Below are positions 35,021-44,154 of a stretch of DNA of 64,000 nt, piece by piece. The DNA comes from CAVZCC01 sp963773765. Its GTDB lineage: Bacteria; Actinomycetota; Acidimicrobiia; Acidimicrobiales; Microtrichaceae. The notes under the pieces are model-generated. The model saw nothing but the letters and a program-made list of their open reading frames with translations, made no database searches and was not told where the DNA came from. Position 1 is the stretch's first letter; the number at the start of each line of letters is the position of its first letter. The position numbers and the translations under genes were made by a program. The stretch spans positions 372,001 through 436,000 of the forward strand of contig CAVZCC010000001.1 of assembly GCA_963773765.1 (NCBI GenBank), given 5' to 3'.

Positions 35021-35803
35021 CCCGGCGTCATCCGGCGTCCCGGACCCGGTTGCGGCCGGGTCCACGTCGGTGACGGCCCGTTCCAGGGCCCGCACCTCGT
35101 CCTGGGTGAGCTCCCGCCAGTCCCCCGGGCCCAGGTGGGTGTCCCGCAGCGGGCCGATGCGGGTGCGGACCAGGCGCACCACGGGATGGCCGACGGCCTC
35201 GCACATCCGACGCACCTGTCGGTTCCGGCCCTCGTGGATGGTGATCCGCAACAGGTTCGGCCCGAGCAGCGACGCCCTGGCCGGGGCGGTGGGACCATCG
35301 TCCAGGTCGATCCCCTCCCGCAGGCGTCGCAGGGCACCCCGGCGGGGCGTCCCCCGGACCTCGGCCACGTACTCCTTCTCCACCCCGAACGACGGATGCG
35401 TCAGCCGATGGGTCAGGGCCCCGTCGTTGGTGAGCAGCAGCAGACCCTGCGTGTCCAGGTCCAGCCGCCCGACGGGGTGGACCCGGGGCTGGTGGGGCAC
35501 GAGCTCCAGCACCGTCGGTCGCCCGTGGGTGTCCTCGGCGGTCGTGACCACGCCGGACGGCTTGTTGAGCAGGTAGTACACGAGCCCCGGGGCGACCCCG
35601 ACCGGCGTGCCGTCCACCGCCACGACGTCGGTGCCCGCACGGACCCGGGCCCCCAGGATGGCCACCACGCCGTTGACGGTCACCCGGCCCTCGTCGATCA
35701 GGTCCTCGCACACCCGCCGGCTGCCCAGGCCGGCCCGGGCCAGGACCTTCTGCAGCCGCTCGCCCTCGTCCTCACCGCCGCCAGGAGGCTCGGCGCTGCT
35801 CAC
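35018..35803 (-). CDS. rluB: 23S rRNA pseudouridine synthase (RluB/RsuA family)
   Basis: 261 aa. An N-terminal S4 RNA-binding domain (RLQKVLARAGLGSRRVCEDLI) is joined to a pseudouridine synthase with the catalytic aspartate in GRLDLDTQGLLLLTNDG and the motif EGRNRQVRRMCEAVGHPV. It follows scpB with a GTGA overlap, the same order as in M. tuberculosis (scpA-scpB-Rv1711). Confidence 0.95.
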   Translation of the reverse strand: MSSAEPPGGGEDEGERLQKVLARAGLGSRRVCEDLIDEGRVTVNGVVAILGARVRAGTDVVAVDGTPVGVAPGLVYYLLNKPSGVVTTAEDTHGRPTVLELVPHQPRVHPVGRLDLDTQGLLLLTNDGALTHRLTHPSFGVEKEYVAEVRGTPRRGALRRLREGIDLDDGPTAPARASLLGPNLLRITIHEGRNRQVRRMCEAVGHPVVRLVRTRIGPLRDTHLGPGDWRELTQDEVRALERAVTDVDPAATGSGTPDDAG

Positions 35804-36560
35804 TCCGGGATGTCGAGCTCGAGGTCGTCGTCCCGGGCCAGGTCGATGACCGCGTCCGGAGCCGCGGCCGGGACAGCATCGGTCCGGTCCTCCCCCACCG
35901 TGTCGTCGGGGACGACCGCGTCTTCGTCACCCAGGTCGCGCGTCGACCCGTGTCGTCGGCATCCGCCGGGGTCGCGACCGTGGCGGGGTCGTCGTCCCCG
36001 GCGTCCACCCGGAGGCCCTGTTCCAGCATCTCGACCACGTCGGCGCCGGGGATGAAGTCACCGAGCGAGGGCAACTCGTCCACCTCGTTGAGGCCCAGCT
36101 TCTCCAGGAACAGGCCGGTGGTACCGAACATGGTGGCCTGGCCCGGGCCGGGATCCCGCCCGACCTCGTCGATGTAGCCCCGTTGCTGCAGGGTCCGCAT
36201 GACGCCATCCACGTTGACGCCGCGGATGGCGGCGACCTGGGCCCGCGAGATCGGCTGCTTGTAGGCCACGATGGCCAGCGTCTCCAGCGCGGCGGCGGAC
36301 AACCGGGCCGACTGGCCGGTGAGGATGAACCGCTCGACGTAGGCAGCGCAGTCCTCGTGGCTCTGGTAGCGCCAGCCTCCGGCGACCTTGACCAGCTGGA
36401 AGCCCCGGCCCTCTTCCTCGTAGGTGCGGGCCAGGCCCTGCAGGAGGTCCTCCACCTGGGTGGGGCTGATCTCCAGCAGCTGGGCCAGGAGCGTGGGGTC
36501 CGCCGGCTGGTCGGCCACCATCACCACGGCCTCCAGCGCCCGTCGGGCCTCGTCCATCAT
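35800..36560 (-). CDS. scpB: Segregation and condensation protein ScpB, probable frameshift near the 3' end
   Basis: About 253 aa. The winged-helix dimer core is clear (ALETLAIVAYKQPISRAQVAAIRGVN, LLDEGRD-like YIDEVGRDPGPGQ, FGTTGLFLEKLGL). ScpB works with ScpA and SMC in chromosome compaction. After about 35938 the acidic tail switches frame: one missing base gives DLARDDDLELDIPE and a stop that overlaps rluB as GTGA. ATG 36560 follows GGGAG; ATG 36608, overlapping scpA, is the alternative. Confidence 0.92.
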
Positions 36561-36591
36561 TCCGCTCCCCAGTTCCTCGGCCCCGTGGGGG

Positions 36592-37371
36592 TCAGCCGTC
36601 GTAGACATCGACCGCCTCCAGGGCCTCGGCGCCCACCAGGTCCACGGCCATCCACACGACCTCGATGTCACCGAAGGTGGTGGGCTGGCGCAGGTCGACC
36701 AGGCCCTGCTTGAACAACTCCAGGATGGCCAGGAAGTGCACGACGACCTCCAGGCGCTCGACCAGCGACGCGGTCAGGTCCCGGAACGAGACCCGCTGGA
36801 GGCGGGGCAGCTCCTCGCACAGCTCGGCCACGGCGTCGATCACGCTGGCCCGGATGGGGGCCACGTGGAACAGGTCGATGGTCGGCTGCGGCCGGGGCTG
36901 CATGGCCCGCCGGTAGGCCGCCAGCAGCTGGTCCGGCGAGACGCCCTCCAGCATGTCCGGCGCCAGGTCCCAGAAACGGTCGTCCGGTCCCGCGGTGCGG
37001 GCCACCGAGCGGGCGGCCGCCGCGTGCAGCGAGGACAGCATGCCGGCGGCGTCCTTGAACGTCTTGCACTCGAGCAGCCGGGCCAGGAGCAGGTCGCGCT
37101 CCTCCCACAGGCCGAGCTCGTCGTCCATGTCCACGTCGTCGTCGCCCGGCAGGAGCCGCTTGGTCTTGAGCTCCACCAGGGTGGCGGCGATGAGCAGGAA
37201 CTCGGTGGCGACCTCCAGGTCCAGGGTCTCCAGCTTGGCCAGCTCGGTGAGGTAGGCGTCGACGATGGAGGACAGCGACACGTCGTACAGCTCGACCTGC
37301 TCGCGCAGGATGAGGTGCAGCAGCAGGTCGAAGGGACCTTCGAAGACCGGGGTCTGGACGGCGTAACCCAT
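36592..37371 (-). CDS. scpA: Segregation and condensation protein ScpA (kleisin)
   Basis: 259 aa. It has the kleisin N-terminus (FEGPFDLLLHLILREQVELYDV) that binds the SMC neck, the mid region ATEFLLIAATLVELKTKRLLP and a C-terminal winged helix (RVSFRDLTASLVERLEVVVHFLAILELFKQG). ATG 37371 has a TACGCT box 7 nt upstream. It heads the scpA-scpB-rluB operon and is divergent from trpS. Confidence 0.95.
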   Translation of the reverse strand: MGYAVQTPVFEGPFDLLLHLILREQVELYDVSLSSIVDAYLTELAKLETLDLEVATEFLLIAATLVELKTKRLLPGDDDVDMDDELGLWEERDLLLARLLECKTFKDAAGMLSSLHAAAARSVARTAGPDDRFWDLAPDMLEGVSPDQLLAAYRRAMQPRPQPTIDLFHVAPIRASVIDAVAELCEELPRLQRVSFRDLTASLVERLEVVVHFLAILELFKQGLVDLRQPTTFGDIEVVWMAVDLVGAEALEAVDVYDG

Positions 37372-37378
37372 CGGGACC

Positions 37379-37465
37379 AGCGTAGCCCGTGGGCGGGGGG
37401 TCAAGTCACACGCGTGTCATTTCGGGAAACGGGGTGCGGGCCGCACCCCGTCCGGTCGGTACGAT
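37379..37465. promoter_or_regulatory. Divergent leaderless promoters of scpA and trpS
   Basis: TACGCT (37379-37384, minus) lies 7 nt before scpA and TACGAT (37460-37465, plus) 8 nt before trpS. The 102-bp region also holds a GC-rich GGGTGCGGGCCGCACCC hairpin at about 37431-37449, which may separate the two promoters. Confidence 0.5.
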
Positions 37466-37473
37466 CGGCGCCC

Positions 37474-38457
37474 ATGCCCCGCGTCTTCTCAGGGATCCAG
37501 CCCACCGGCGACCTCCACCTCGGCAACCTGCTGGGGGCTGTGCGCAACTGGGTCGACGACCAGCACCGGGCCGACAGCCTCTTCTGCATCGTGGACCTCC
37601 ATGCCCTCACCGTGCCCAAGGCCCCGGGCGAGGTGCGGGACAAGACCCTGGAGCTGGCCCAGGTGCTGCTGGCCTGCGGGCTGGACCCGGAGGTCTGCAC
37701 CCTCTTCGTCCAGAGCCACGTGACCGAGCACGCCGAGCTGGGCTGGATCCTCCAGTGCGTGACCAGCTTCGGGGAGCTCCGGCGCATGACCCAGTTCAAG
37801 GACAAGTCCGAGCGGCAGGACTTCGTCTCCGCCGGGCTGTTCACCTACCCGTCCCTGCAGGCCGCGGACATCCTGCTGTACGACACCGACGAGGTGCCGG
37901 TGGGCGAGGACCAGCGCCAGCACATCGAGCTCACCCGCGACGTGGCCGAGCGCTTCAACAGCCGGTACGGCGACACGTTCGTCCTGCCGGAAGCCACCAT
38001 CCCCGCGTCCGGGGCCCGGGTCATGGACCTGCAGGAGCCGACCGACAAGATGTCCAAGTCCGCCACCACCGACGCCGGCACCGTGTACCTGACCGAGGAC
38101 CTGTCCGCCGTGGCCAAGAAGTTCAAGCGGGCCGTCACGGACTCCGACGGCGAGGTGCGCTTCGACCCCGTCACCAAGCCGGGGGTGAGCAACCTGCTGT
38201 CCATCCTGGGAGCGGCCACCGGCCGCCCACCCCAGGACCTGGCCGACGAGTACACCCAGTACGGCCCCCTCAAGTCGGACACGGCCGACGCGGTGGTGGA
38301 GGTGCTCCGGCCCGTCCAGGAGCGGTTCCACGCGCTGCAGGACGACCCGGCGCACACCGCCGCGCTGTTGTCGCTGGGCGCGGCCAAGGCCGAGTCGGTC
38401 GCCGCAGGCGTGCTGGCCCGGGCCAAGGCCAACATCGGCCTCCTGCCCCGGGGCTGA
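37474..38457 (+). CDS. trpS: Tryptophanyl-tRNA synthetase
   Basis: A 327-aa class I synthetase. The HIGH-type motif is GDLHLGNL (residues about 12-19) and the KMSKS loop is DKMSKSATTD. Tryptophan-pocket segments VPVGEDQRQHIELTRDVAERF are standard. The start ATG 37474 is 8 nt after the TACGAT box. It is followed by a 98-bp gap before the GNAT gene. Confidence 0.96.
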   Translation: MPRVFSGIQPTGDLHLGNLLGAVRNWVDDQHRADSLFCIVDLHALTVPKAPGEVRDKTLELAQVLLACGLDPEVCTLFVQSHVTEHAELGWILQCVTSFGELRRMTQFKDKSERQDFVSAGLFTYPSLQAADILLYDTDEVPVGEDQRQHIELTRDVAERFNSRYGDTFVLPEATIPASGARVMDLQEPTDKMSKSATTDAGTVYLTEDLSAVAKKFKRAVTDSDGEVRFDPVTKPGVSNLLSILGAATGRPPQDLADEYTQYGPLKSDTADAVVEVLRPVQERFHALQDDPAHTAALLSLGAAKAESVAAGVLARAKANIGLLPRG

Positions 38458-38542
38458 CCCCGGACCGGCCTGCATCCGCGGGGGACCGCTGGCTGGGCGG
38501 TGCGGGACCGGCCGACCCGCGTCCGGAGCCGGTGGGACCCCG

Positions 38543-38548
38543 TAGTGT
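38543..38548 (+). promoter_or_regulatory. -10 box TAGTGT of the GNAT gene (leaderless)
   Basis: TAGTGT lies 7 nt before ATG 38556. Confidence 0.45.
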
Positions 38549-38555
38549 CCCGGCC

Positions 38556-39575
38556 ATGCCCGACGCGACGGCTGGTCCCGCTGCTGCCCTGGAGGTCGAT
38601 GGCGACCTGGTCGCCACCTACCGTCCGGATGCAGCACAGGACCGTGCCGCGGCCCGCGACGTCGAGCCCGTCGGACCGGTCGGGGTGGTCGCAGCACACC
38701 TCCTGGTGACCTGGGCGGGCTGGTACGTCACCACGGAGAACCCGCAACTGGAGGCCGCGCTGGTGGCGGCCGGAGCCACCCTGGCCCGCCACGCCCACAC
38801 CTACCGCTGGGAGCTCGCCTCCAGACCGCCCGACCCCCGGTGGGCCGATCCCCGACTCCCCGACGGCGTCACGCTGGTCCCCGTCGAGCGTCCGGTGGAG
38901 GAACTGGCCGCGCTCTCGGTCCGGGCCTACCCACCCGGCCATCCCGACCACCACGCGACGACGGTGGCGGGGGCGGCCGCCGAACTCCGGCCCCTGTTGG
39001 ACGGCACCGAGGTGGGCGGGTTCATGCCCGCCCCCAGCCGACTGGCGATCCGGGACGGCCGGGTGGTGGCCGTGGCCCTGGTCAACCGGATCCCGGGTGA
39101 CCCCGCGTCCGGTGGGCCGTGGGGAACCGAGCTGTTCCGGGAGCCCGGGCCCGACGGGGCCGGGCTCGGCGGCATCCTGCTGCGCCGCGCCCTGGCGGTG
39201 CTGGCGACAGCTGGTGAGGCGAGCCTGGGACTGGCCGTCACCGAGGGGAACCCGGCCCGGTCGCTGTACGAGCGGACGGGCTTCCGGCACACCGGCACCA
39301 GCCGTCGGCTGCTCGGCGTAGCCGTCCACCCCCGGCGAATAGGGGTCGTCGCGGACCTCAGAGGGCCGCGACGACCCCTCTTCGCCGGTCAGGTCAGAGC
39401 CGGTCGTCGTCGGCGGCGGCCAGGAGGCGGCCGGCGTCGACCGGAACGGTCCAGTCCTCCTCCGGCAGGTGGTGCTGGGCCGCCCACGCCACCACCCGCG
39501 GGTCGGAGCCCGCCAGGGACAGGAGGTCCGCACCCAGTTCCTCGTACTTCAGGTACAGGCCGACCTTTCGGGTGA
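38556..39575 (+). CDS. GNAT-family acetyltransferase; 3' end probably run on by an indel
   Basis: An N-terminal region of about 110 residues precedes a GNAT fold (GLGGILLRRALAVLATAGEASLGLAVTEGNPARSLYERTGF), which holds the acetyl-CoA loop and the typical ...N-P-A-R-x-L-Y-E-R-x-G-F end. Homology stops at about 39310. The literal frame runs to 39575, through a terminator hairpin and 180 bp antisense to the next gene. One extra base near 39310 would end it at TAG 39319-39321, which I consider more likely. The substrate is unknown. Confidence 0.75.
   Translation: MPDATAGPAAALEVDGDLVATYRPDAAQDRAAARDVEPVGPVGVVAAHLLVTWAGWYVTTENPQLEAALVAAGATLARHAHTYRWELASRPPDPRWADPRLPDGVTLVPVERPVEELAALSVRAYPPGHPDHHATTVAGAAAELRPLLDGTEVGGFMPAPSRLAIRDGRVVAVALVNRIPGDPASGGPWGTELFREPGPDGAGLGGILLRRALAVLATAGEASLGLAVTEGNPARSLYERTGFRHTGTSRRLLGVAVHPRRIGVVADLRGPRRPLFAGQVRAGRRRRRPGGGRRRPERSSPPPAGGAGPPTPPPAGRSPPGTGGPHPVPRTSGTGRPFG
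39333..39387. terminator. Long hairpin between convergent GNAT and xerD-HD genes
   Basis: CGGCGAA-T-AGGGGTCGTCGCGG pairs with CCGCGACGACCCCT-C-TTCGCCG: 21 pairs and one mismatch around 11 nt. It ends 6 bp before the HD stop codon. The core is shared with 30744-30810. Confidence 0.75.
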
Positions 39576-40905
39576 AGCCCCGCGTGTCGGCCCAGTGCTC
39601 CGCCATGTCCCGACCCCCGACCCAGCCCGACAGCGTGGCCACCACGCGGCCGTAGGTGCCGAGGCCCGGCACCGTCTTGCCCACGTCATGGGTCAGGGCG
39701 GCGGCGAGGATCCACGCCGCGTCGGGATCGCCCTCGGCCAGGCCGACCCGGTCCAGGTGGGCCGTCACCGCCCGCGCCACCCCGATGGAGTGGCGCCGGT
39801 CGTTGGAGGACATCCTGTCGAACAGCCTGGCCTCGGCCTCGCCGAGGTACCCGTGGGCCCATGCCACGTCCTCCGCCGACGGGGCGGAGGACACCAGGGA
39901 CCGTCCGAACCGGCGTGCCCGGTGCAGCGGGTGCAGGCTCACGTCGCCACCCTGCGCCGCGCCGGAGCGGGGATGGGCGGCGCGGTAGGCCTCGAACAGC
40001 CGGTCGGTGGCGACCCGGGTGTAGATCTGCGTGGTGCTCACCGACGCGTGGCCCAGGAGCTCCTGCACGGTGCGGATGTCCGCCCCGTGGTCGAGGAGGT
40101 GGGTGGCGCACGAGTGGCGCAGCACGTGGGGGCTCAGGTGGACCGACAGCCCGGCCTCCCGGCCCCGGCGCTGCAGGACCTCCCACGCGGCCTGACGGCC
40201 CAGCCGCCGGCCTCGGCTGCCCAGGAACACCGCGTCGGCGTCGTCCCTGGAGGCCCAGCGCACGGGCACCAGACCGGGGCGGCCCCGGTCCAGGTACTCG
40301 GCCATGGCCCGTGCCGCGGGCCGGCCCAGCGGGACGATGCGTTCCTTGGACCGCTTGCCGAACACCCGCACCAGGGCGGCGTCGAGGTCCACGTCGCCGA
40401 ACCCCAGGCCGCACGCCTCCGACACGCGGATCCCGGTGCTGTACAGCAGCTCGAGCAGGGCCCGGTCCCGCAGGACCACGGGGTCGTCCTGCTCGGCGGC
40501 GGCCAGGGCGTCCAGCAGGGCGGTGACCTGGTGCTCGGACAGGGCCTTGGGCAGCGAGTCGGGGCGGCGGGGGGCCTCCGCGTCGGTGGCGGGGTCGCTG
40601 ACCAGCACGCCCTCCGAGGCCAGGAAGCGGTGCATGGTACGCACTGCCACCAGCGTCCTGGTCACCGACGCCGCCGAGAGACCCTCGGCCCGAAGCGACG
40701 CCACGAACGCCTCCACGTCGGCGGGACCGGCCGTGCCCAACCCGGACCCCCGGGCGACCAGGAACGACTGGTACCGGCGCAGGTCGCGTCGGTACGCCGA
40801 CAGGGTGTGGGTCGAGCGGCCCTTCTCCACCGTCAGGTGGGTCAGGAACGCCTCGGCCTCGATGGGCAGGTCGATGCCGGCCCACGGCGACTCCCGGGCC
40901 ACCAT
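39394..40905 (-). CDS. xerD: XerD-type tyrosine recombinase continuous with an HD-domain phosphohydrolase
   Basis: 503 aa as read. Residues 1-310 are a full Xer recombinase: SAM-like N-domain and catalytic GIRVSEACGL, HVLRHSCATHLL, LLGHASVSTTQIYTRV with the nucleophile Tyr. It would resolve chromosome dimers. Residues about 340-503 carry an HD domain (RRHSIGVARAV, LTHDVGKTVPGLGTYGR). The junction contains GACGTGAGC. A one-base insertion upstream would give a TGA stop for XerD overlapping a GTG start for a separate HD gene, as in most neighbouring pairs. I favour two coupled genes. The start ATG 40905 overlaps the Nudix stop. Confidence 0.85.
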   Translation of the reverse strand: MVARESPWAGIDLPIEAEAFLTHLTVEKGRSTHTLSAYRRDLRRYQSFLVARGSGLGTAGPADVEAFVASLRAEGLSAASVTRTLVAVRTMHRFLASEGVLVSDPATDAEAPRRPDSLPKALSEHQVTALLDALAAAEQDDPVVLRDRALLELLYSTGIRVSEACGLGFGDVDLDAALVRVFGKRSKERIVPLGRPAARAMAEYLDRGRPGLVPVRWASRDDADAVFLGSRGRRLGRQAAWEVLQRRGREAGLSVHLSPHVLRHSCATHLLDHGADIRTVQELLGHASVSTTQIYTRVATDRLFEAYRAAHPRSGAAQGGDVSLHPLHRARRFGRSLVSSAPSAEDVAWAHGYLGEAEARLFDRMSSNDRRHSIGVARAVTAHLDRVGLAEGDPDAAWILAAALTHDVGKTVPGLGTYGRVVATLSGWVGGRDMAEHWADTRGFTRKVGLYLKYEELGADLLSLAGSDPRVVAWAAQHHLPEEDWTVPVDAGRLLAAADDDRL

Positions 40906-41492
40906 CAGGACGATGCCGGCGGGCCGGCCAGGATCTGGTGGGCCAGCGTGAGGCCGATCACGGTCTTGGCGTCGGTGACCTCACCCGCCGCGATCATCGC
41001 CGGCGCGTCGGCCAGGGCGAACCGCTCGACGCTCAGGTACTCCTCCTCGATCCCCTGGCGGTCCGTGGCCGCAGCGGTGAGCGAGGTGCCCAGGAACACC
41101 AGGCTCTCCTCGTCGGAGAACCCGACGGAGTTGTGGAACCGGGCCAGGAGCCGCAACTCCCCCGCCACCAGGCCGACCTCCTCCGCCAGCTCCCGGCGTG
41201 CGGTCTCCTCCGGTGGCTCGTCGGCCACGTCGCGCTTGCCGGCAGGGATCTCCAGGAGGTGGGCGTCCAGCGCGGCCCGGTACTGGCGGACCAGCACCAC
41301 CTGGCCGTCCCCGGTGACGGGGACCACCGACACGGCGCCGGGATGGCGCACCACGTCACGCTGGAACCTCGTGCCGTCGGGCGCCTCGAAGTCGGACCGG
41401 CACAGGGTGATGATGTGGCCGCGGTGCAGGACCTCGTCACCCAGGTGGCGGAAGCCCGTGTCCCGTGGCGGCGGGACGTCGGCCCCGGTCAC
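40905..41492 (-). CDS. Nudix hydrolase, ADP-ribose pyrophosphatase type
   Basis: 195 aa. The Nudix box G-x5-E-x7-REUxEExGU is seen in GKRDVADEPPEETARRELAEEVGL-type sequence at about residues 78-100, with the preceding VLVRQYRAALDAHLLEIPAG typical of ADP-ribose pyrophosphatases. GTG 41492 overlaps the pyrG stop. The same pyrG-nudix-xerD order is found in M. tuberculosis (Rv1699-Rv1701). Confidence 0.94.
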   Translation of the reverse strand: MTGADVPPPRDTGFRHLGDEVLHRGHIITLCRSDFEAPDGTRFQRDVVRHPGAVSVVPVTGDGQVVLVRQYRAALDAHLLEIPAGKRDVADEPPEETARRELAEEVGLVAGELRLLARFHNSVGFSDEESLVFLGTSLTAAATDRQGIEEEYLSVERFALADAPAMIAAGEVTDAKTVIGLTLAHQILAGPPASS

Positions 41493-43211
41493 GCCTCGCG
41501 GGCGACGGCGCCGGCGGAGGGCTCCCCCGCGGGAGCGGCATCCGCGGACCGGTCGACGGCCGAGGGCTCGTGCGACGCGTCGTCGGCCAGGGGGATCAGG
41601 TGGGGGTGGCGCCCCTCGGCCCGCTCCAGCGCGGCACCCACGAAGTCCCGGAACAACGGCGCGGGATTGGTGGGACGGCTCTTGAACTCGGGATGGGCCT
41701 GGGTGCCGACCCAGAAGGGGTGGCCCTCCAGCTCGATGAACTCCACCAGACGACCGTCCGGCGAGGTCCCGGAGCACCGGAACCCGGACCCGTCGAAGCG
41801 CCGCCGGTAGACGGGGTTGAACTCGTAGCGGTGCCGGTGGCGCTCGGACACCACGGTGGTGCCGTAGGCCTTGGCCACCTTGGAACCGGTCTCCAGCTGG
41901 GCGATGTAGGCCCCCAGCCGCATGGTGCCGCCCTTGTCGGTGACGTCACGCTGGGAGTCCATCAGGTCGATGACGGGATGGGGGGTCTGGGGGTCGAACT
42001 CGGTCGAGTTGGCCCCGGTCAGGCCCAGTGCGTTGCGGGCGTACTCCACCGTCATGACCTGCATGCCCAGGCACAGTCCCAGGCAGGGCAGGTCGTGCTC
42101 CCGGGCGTGGCCGGCGGCGGTGATCTTGCCCTCCACGCCCGCGCTCGCCGAACCCGCCCGGGATGACGATCCCGTCCAGGTCCCGCAACCGGTCCGCGGC
42201 GAGCAACCCCTCGACCTCCTCGGCCTGGATCCACTCGATCTGGACGTCGGCCCCGTGGTGGAAGCCGGCGTGCTTGAGTGCCTCCACCACCGACAGGTAG
42301 GCGTCGGGCAGCGAGACGTACTTGCCGATGATCCCCACCCGCACCGGGAACGTGGCCGCACCGACGCGGCGCACCAGGTCGTTCCACTCGGTCAGGTCGG
42401 GCTCCACCACCGGCAGGCCCAGGATGTCGCACACCACCCGGTCCAGGCCCTCCTCGTGGAGCACCAGGGGGATGTCGTACAGGCTGTCTGCGTCCGCGGC
42501 GTTCACGACCGCGTCCACCGGCACGTCGCACAGGGAGGAGATCTTGCGCTTGAGGTCGGCGGAGATCGCCACCTCGGACCGGCACACGATGGCGTCGGGC
42601 TGGATGCCCCGGCTGCGCAGCTCGGTGACCGAGTGCTGTGTGGGCTTGGTCTTCTGCTCGCCGGACGGCCCGATGAACGGCACCAGCGTGACGTGGACGT
42701 AGCAGACGTTCTGGCGGCCGACATCCAGACGGAACTGCCGGATGGCCTCCAGGAACGGGAGGATCTCGATGTCGCCGACGGTGCCACCGATCTCGGTGAT
42801 GACCACGTCGGTCCCATCGAGGGCCAGGCGGGAGATGCGGCGCTTGATCTCGTCGGTGATGTGGGGGATGACCTGCACGGTCTTGCCCAGGTACTCGCCC
42901 CGCCGCTCGGCGGCCAGCACCGCCTGGTAGATCGACCCGGTGGTGGCGTTGGAGTCCCGGGTGAGGAACTCGTCGATGAACCGCTCGTAGTGGCCGAGGT
43001 CCAGGTCGGTCTCGCCACCGTCCTCGGTGACGAACACCTCGCCGTGCTCGAACGGGTTCATGGTGCCCGGATCCACGTTGATGTACGGGTCCAGCTTCTG
43101 CATCGTCACCCGCAGGCCCCGGGCCTTGAGGAGTCGTCCGAGCGAGGAGGCGGTGAGCCCCTTGCCGAGACTCGACGCCACGCCGCCGGTGACGAAGATG
43201 TGCTTTGCCAC
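41489..43211 (-). CDS. pyrG: CTP synthase, frameshifted
   Basis: About 573 aa. It aminates UTP to CTP. The synthetase half starts KHIFVTGGVASSLGKGLTA and the glutaminase half has the nucleophile in CLGLCLGMQ and a late HPEF. An extra C in CCC 42138-42140 breaks IPGGFGERG-VEGKITAA. The start is GTG 43211 after GGAGAGG, with a TACCCT box about 31 nt upstream, so unlike many neighbours this gene has a leader. The C-terminal 30 residues are an acidic/Ala-rich extension. Confidence 0.96.
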
Positions 43212-43302
43212 AGCCTCTCCTGCTGGTCGGTTCTGTTGAGGGTAGCGCGGGGTGCTCCCCCGGCCGTGCACCGCCGGGCAGGGCGCAGACGCCGCCGCCG
43301 GC

Positions 43303-44154
43303 TCAGTCGGGGCGGACGGACCCGAGGCGGTCGAACCACCGCAGCGGGGCGACCCGGTCGATGACCGTGCTGAAGGAGACGACCTCGCTGAGCAGGTTCA
43401 GGCCCACCAGGGCGCCGAGCACCACCCAGCGCACCCACGCCGCGGGCCCGGCGGCCAGTGCGGCCAACCCGCACAGGGCCCCGAGCGGGTTGGCGCCGGC
43501 ATCTCCGAGCATGCAGCGCTCCCTGAGGTCCGCGGGGAGCAGCCCCAGCCCGGCGCCGATGCCGATGCCGGGGCCGAGCAGCGTGGGTGACCCCGCGACG
43601 AACGCGGTCAGCAGGAATGCCACCGAGGTCGCCTTGATCACCCGCCCCGGGGCCCGGTCCAACAGGTTGGCCAGGTTGGCGGCCAACGCGACGATGGCGC
43701 CGTCGCGCAGCGCACCGATGACCCCTTCATCGCCCCGGGCCAGGGACGCGGACACCACGACCCCCAGTGCGGCACCGCCCAGCAGCTTGACCATGCCGGA
43801 GGTGATCCGGCCCTGGGACAGGGCGCGGAGATGACCCCGGAACCCTCCCGACTGGCCCACACCGGCGATGTCGTCGAGCAGGCCCAGGAGGCTGAACCCG
43901 ATGGCGGTGACCAGGGCGGAGCCCATCAGCTGGTCCCAGCTGGGATTGGTGCGGGTTCCCAGGAGGAGCAGCCGGTTGGCGCCGGCCACCAGGACCAGGA
44001 CCACCGGGATCAGGACGCCGACGCCGGTGACGAGCGATGCTCCCCGGTAGTTCGTCCGCTGGAGCCCGTCGGCGGCGAACAGGTCCTGTCCGGCGGTCCA
44101 GAGCAGGCCGGCCAGCACCGCGCCGATGGCGACCCCCACCAATGACGAGATCAT
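43303..44154 (-). CDS. GT4-type polyprenyl-phosphate sugar-1-phosphate transferase (MraY/WecA-like)
   Basis: 283 aa with about 8-10 membrane helices. The family landmarks are LLDDIAGVG, NLANLLDRAPG (N-x2-N-x2-D) and GDAGANPLGAL. Enzymes of this group attach a sugar phosphate to undecaprenyl phosphate. It is shorter than MraY and is probably a divergent member used for a secondary wall polymer. Start ATG 44154 overlaps the next upstream gene as ATGA. It is the last gene of a four-gene envelope module. Confidence 0.82.
   Translation of the reverse strand: MISSLVGVAIGAVLAGLLWTAGQDLFAADGLQRTNYRGASLVTGVGVLIPVVLVLVAGANRLLLLGTRTNPSWDQLMGSALVTAIGFSLLGLLDDIAGVGQSGGFRGHLRALSQGRITSGMVKLLGGAALGVVVSASLARGDEGVIGALRDGAIVALAANLANLLDRAPGRVIKATSVAFLLTAFVAGSPTLLGPGIGIGAGLGLLPADLRERCMLGDAGANPLGALCGLAALAAGPAAWVRWVVLGALVGLNLLSEVVSFSTVIDRVAPLRWFDRLGSVRPD

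Noticed and set aside
39394..40905. XerD as the integrase of a mobile element
   Set aside because: It has the chromosomal pyrG-nudix-xerD context and full Xer motifs, as in other actinobacteria.
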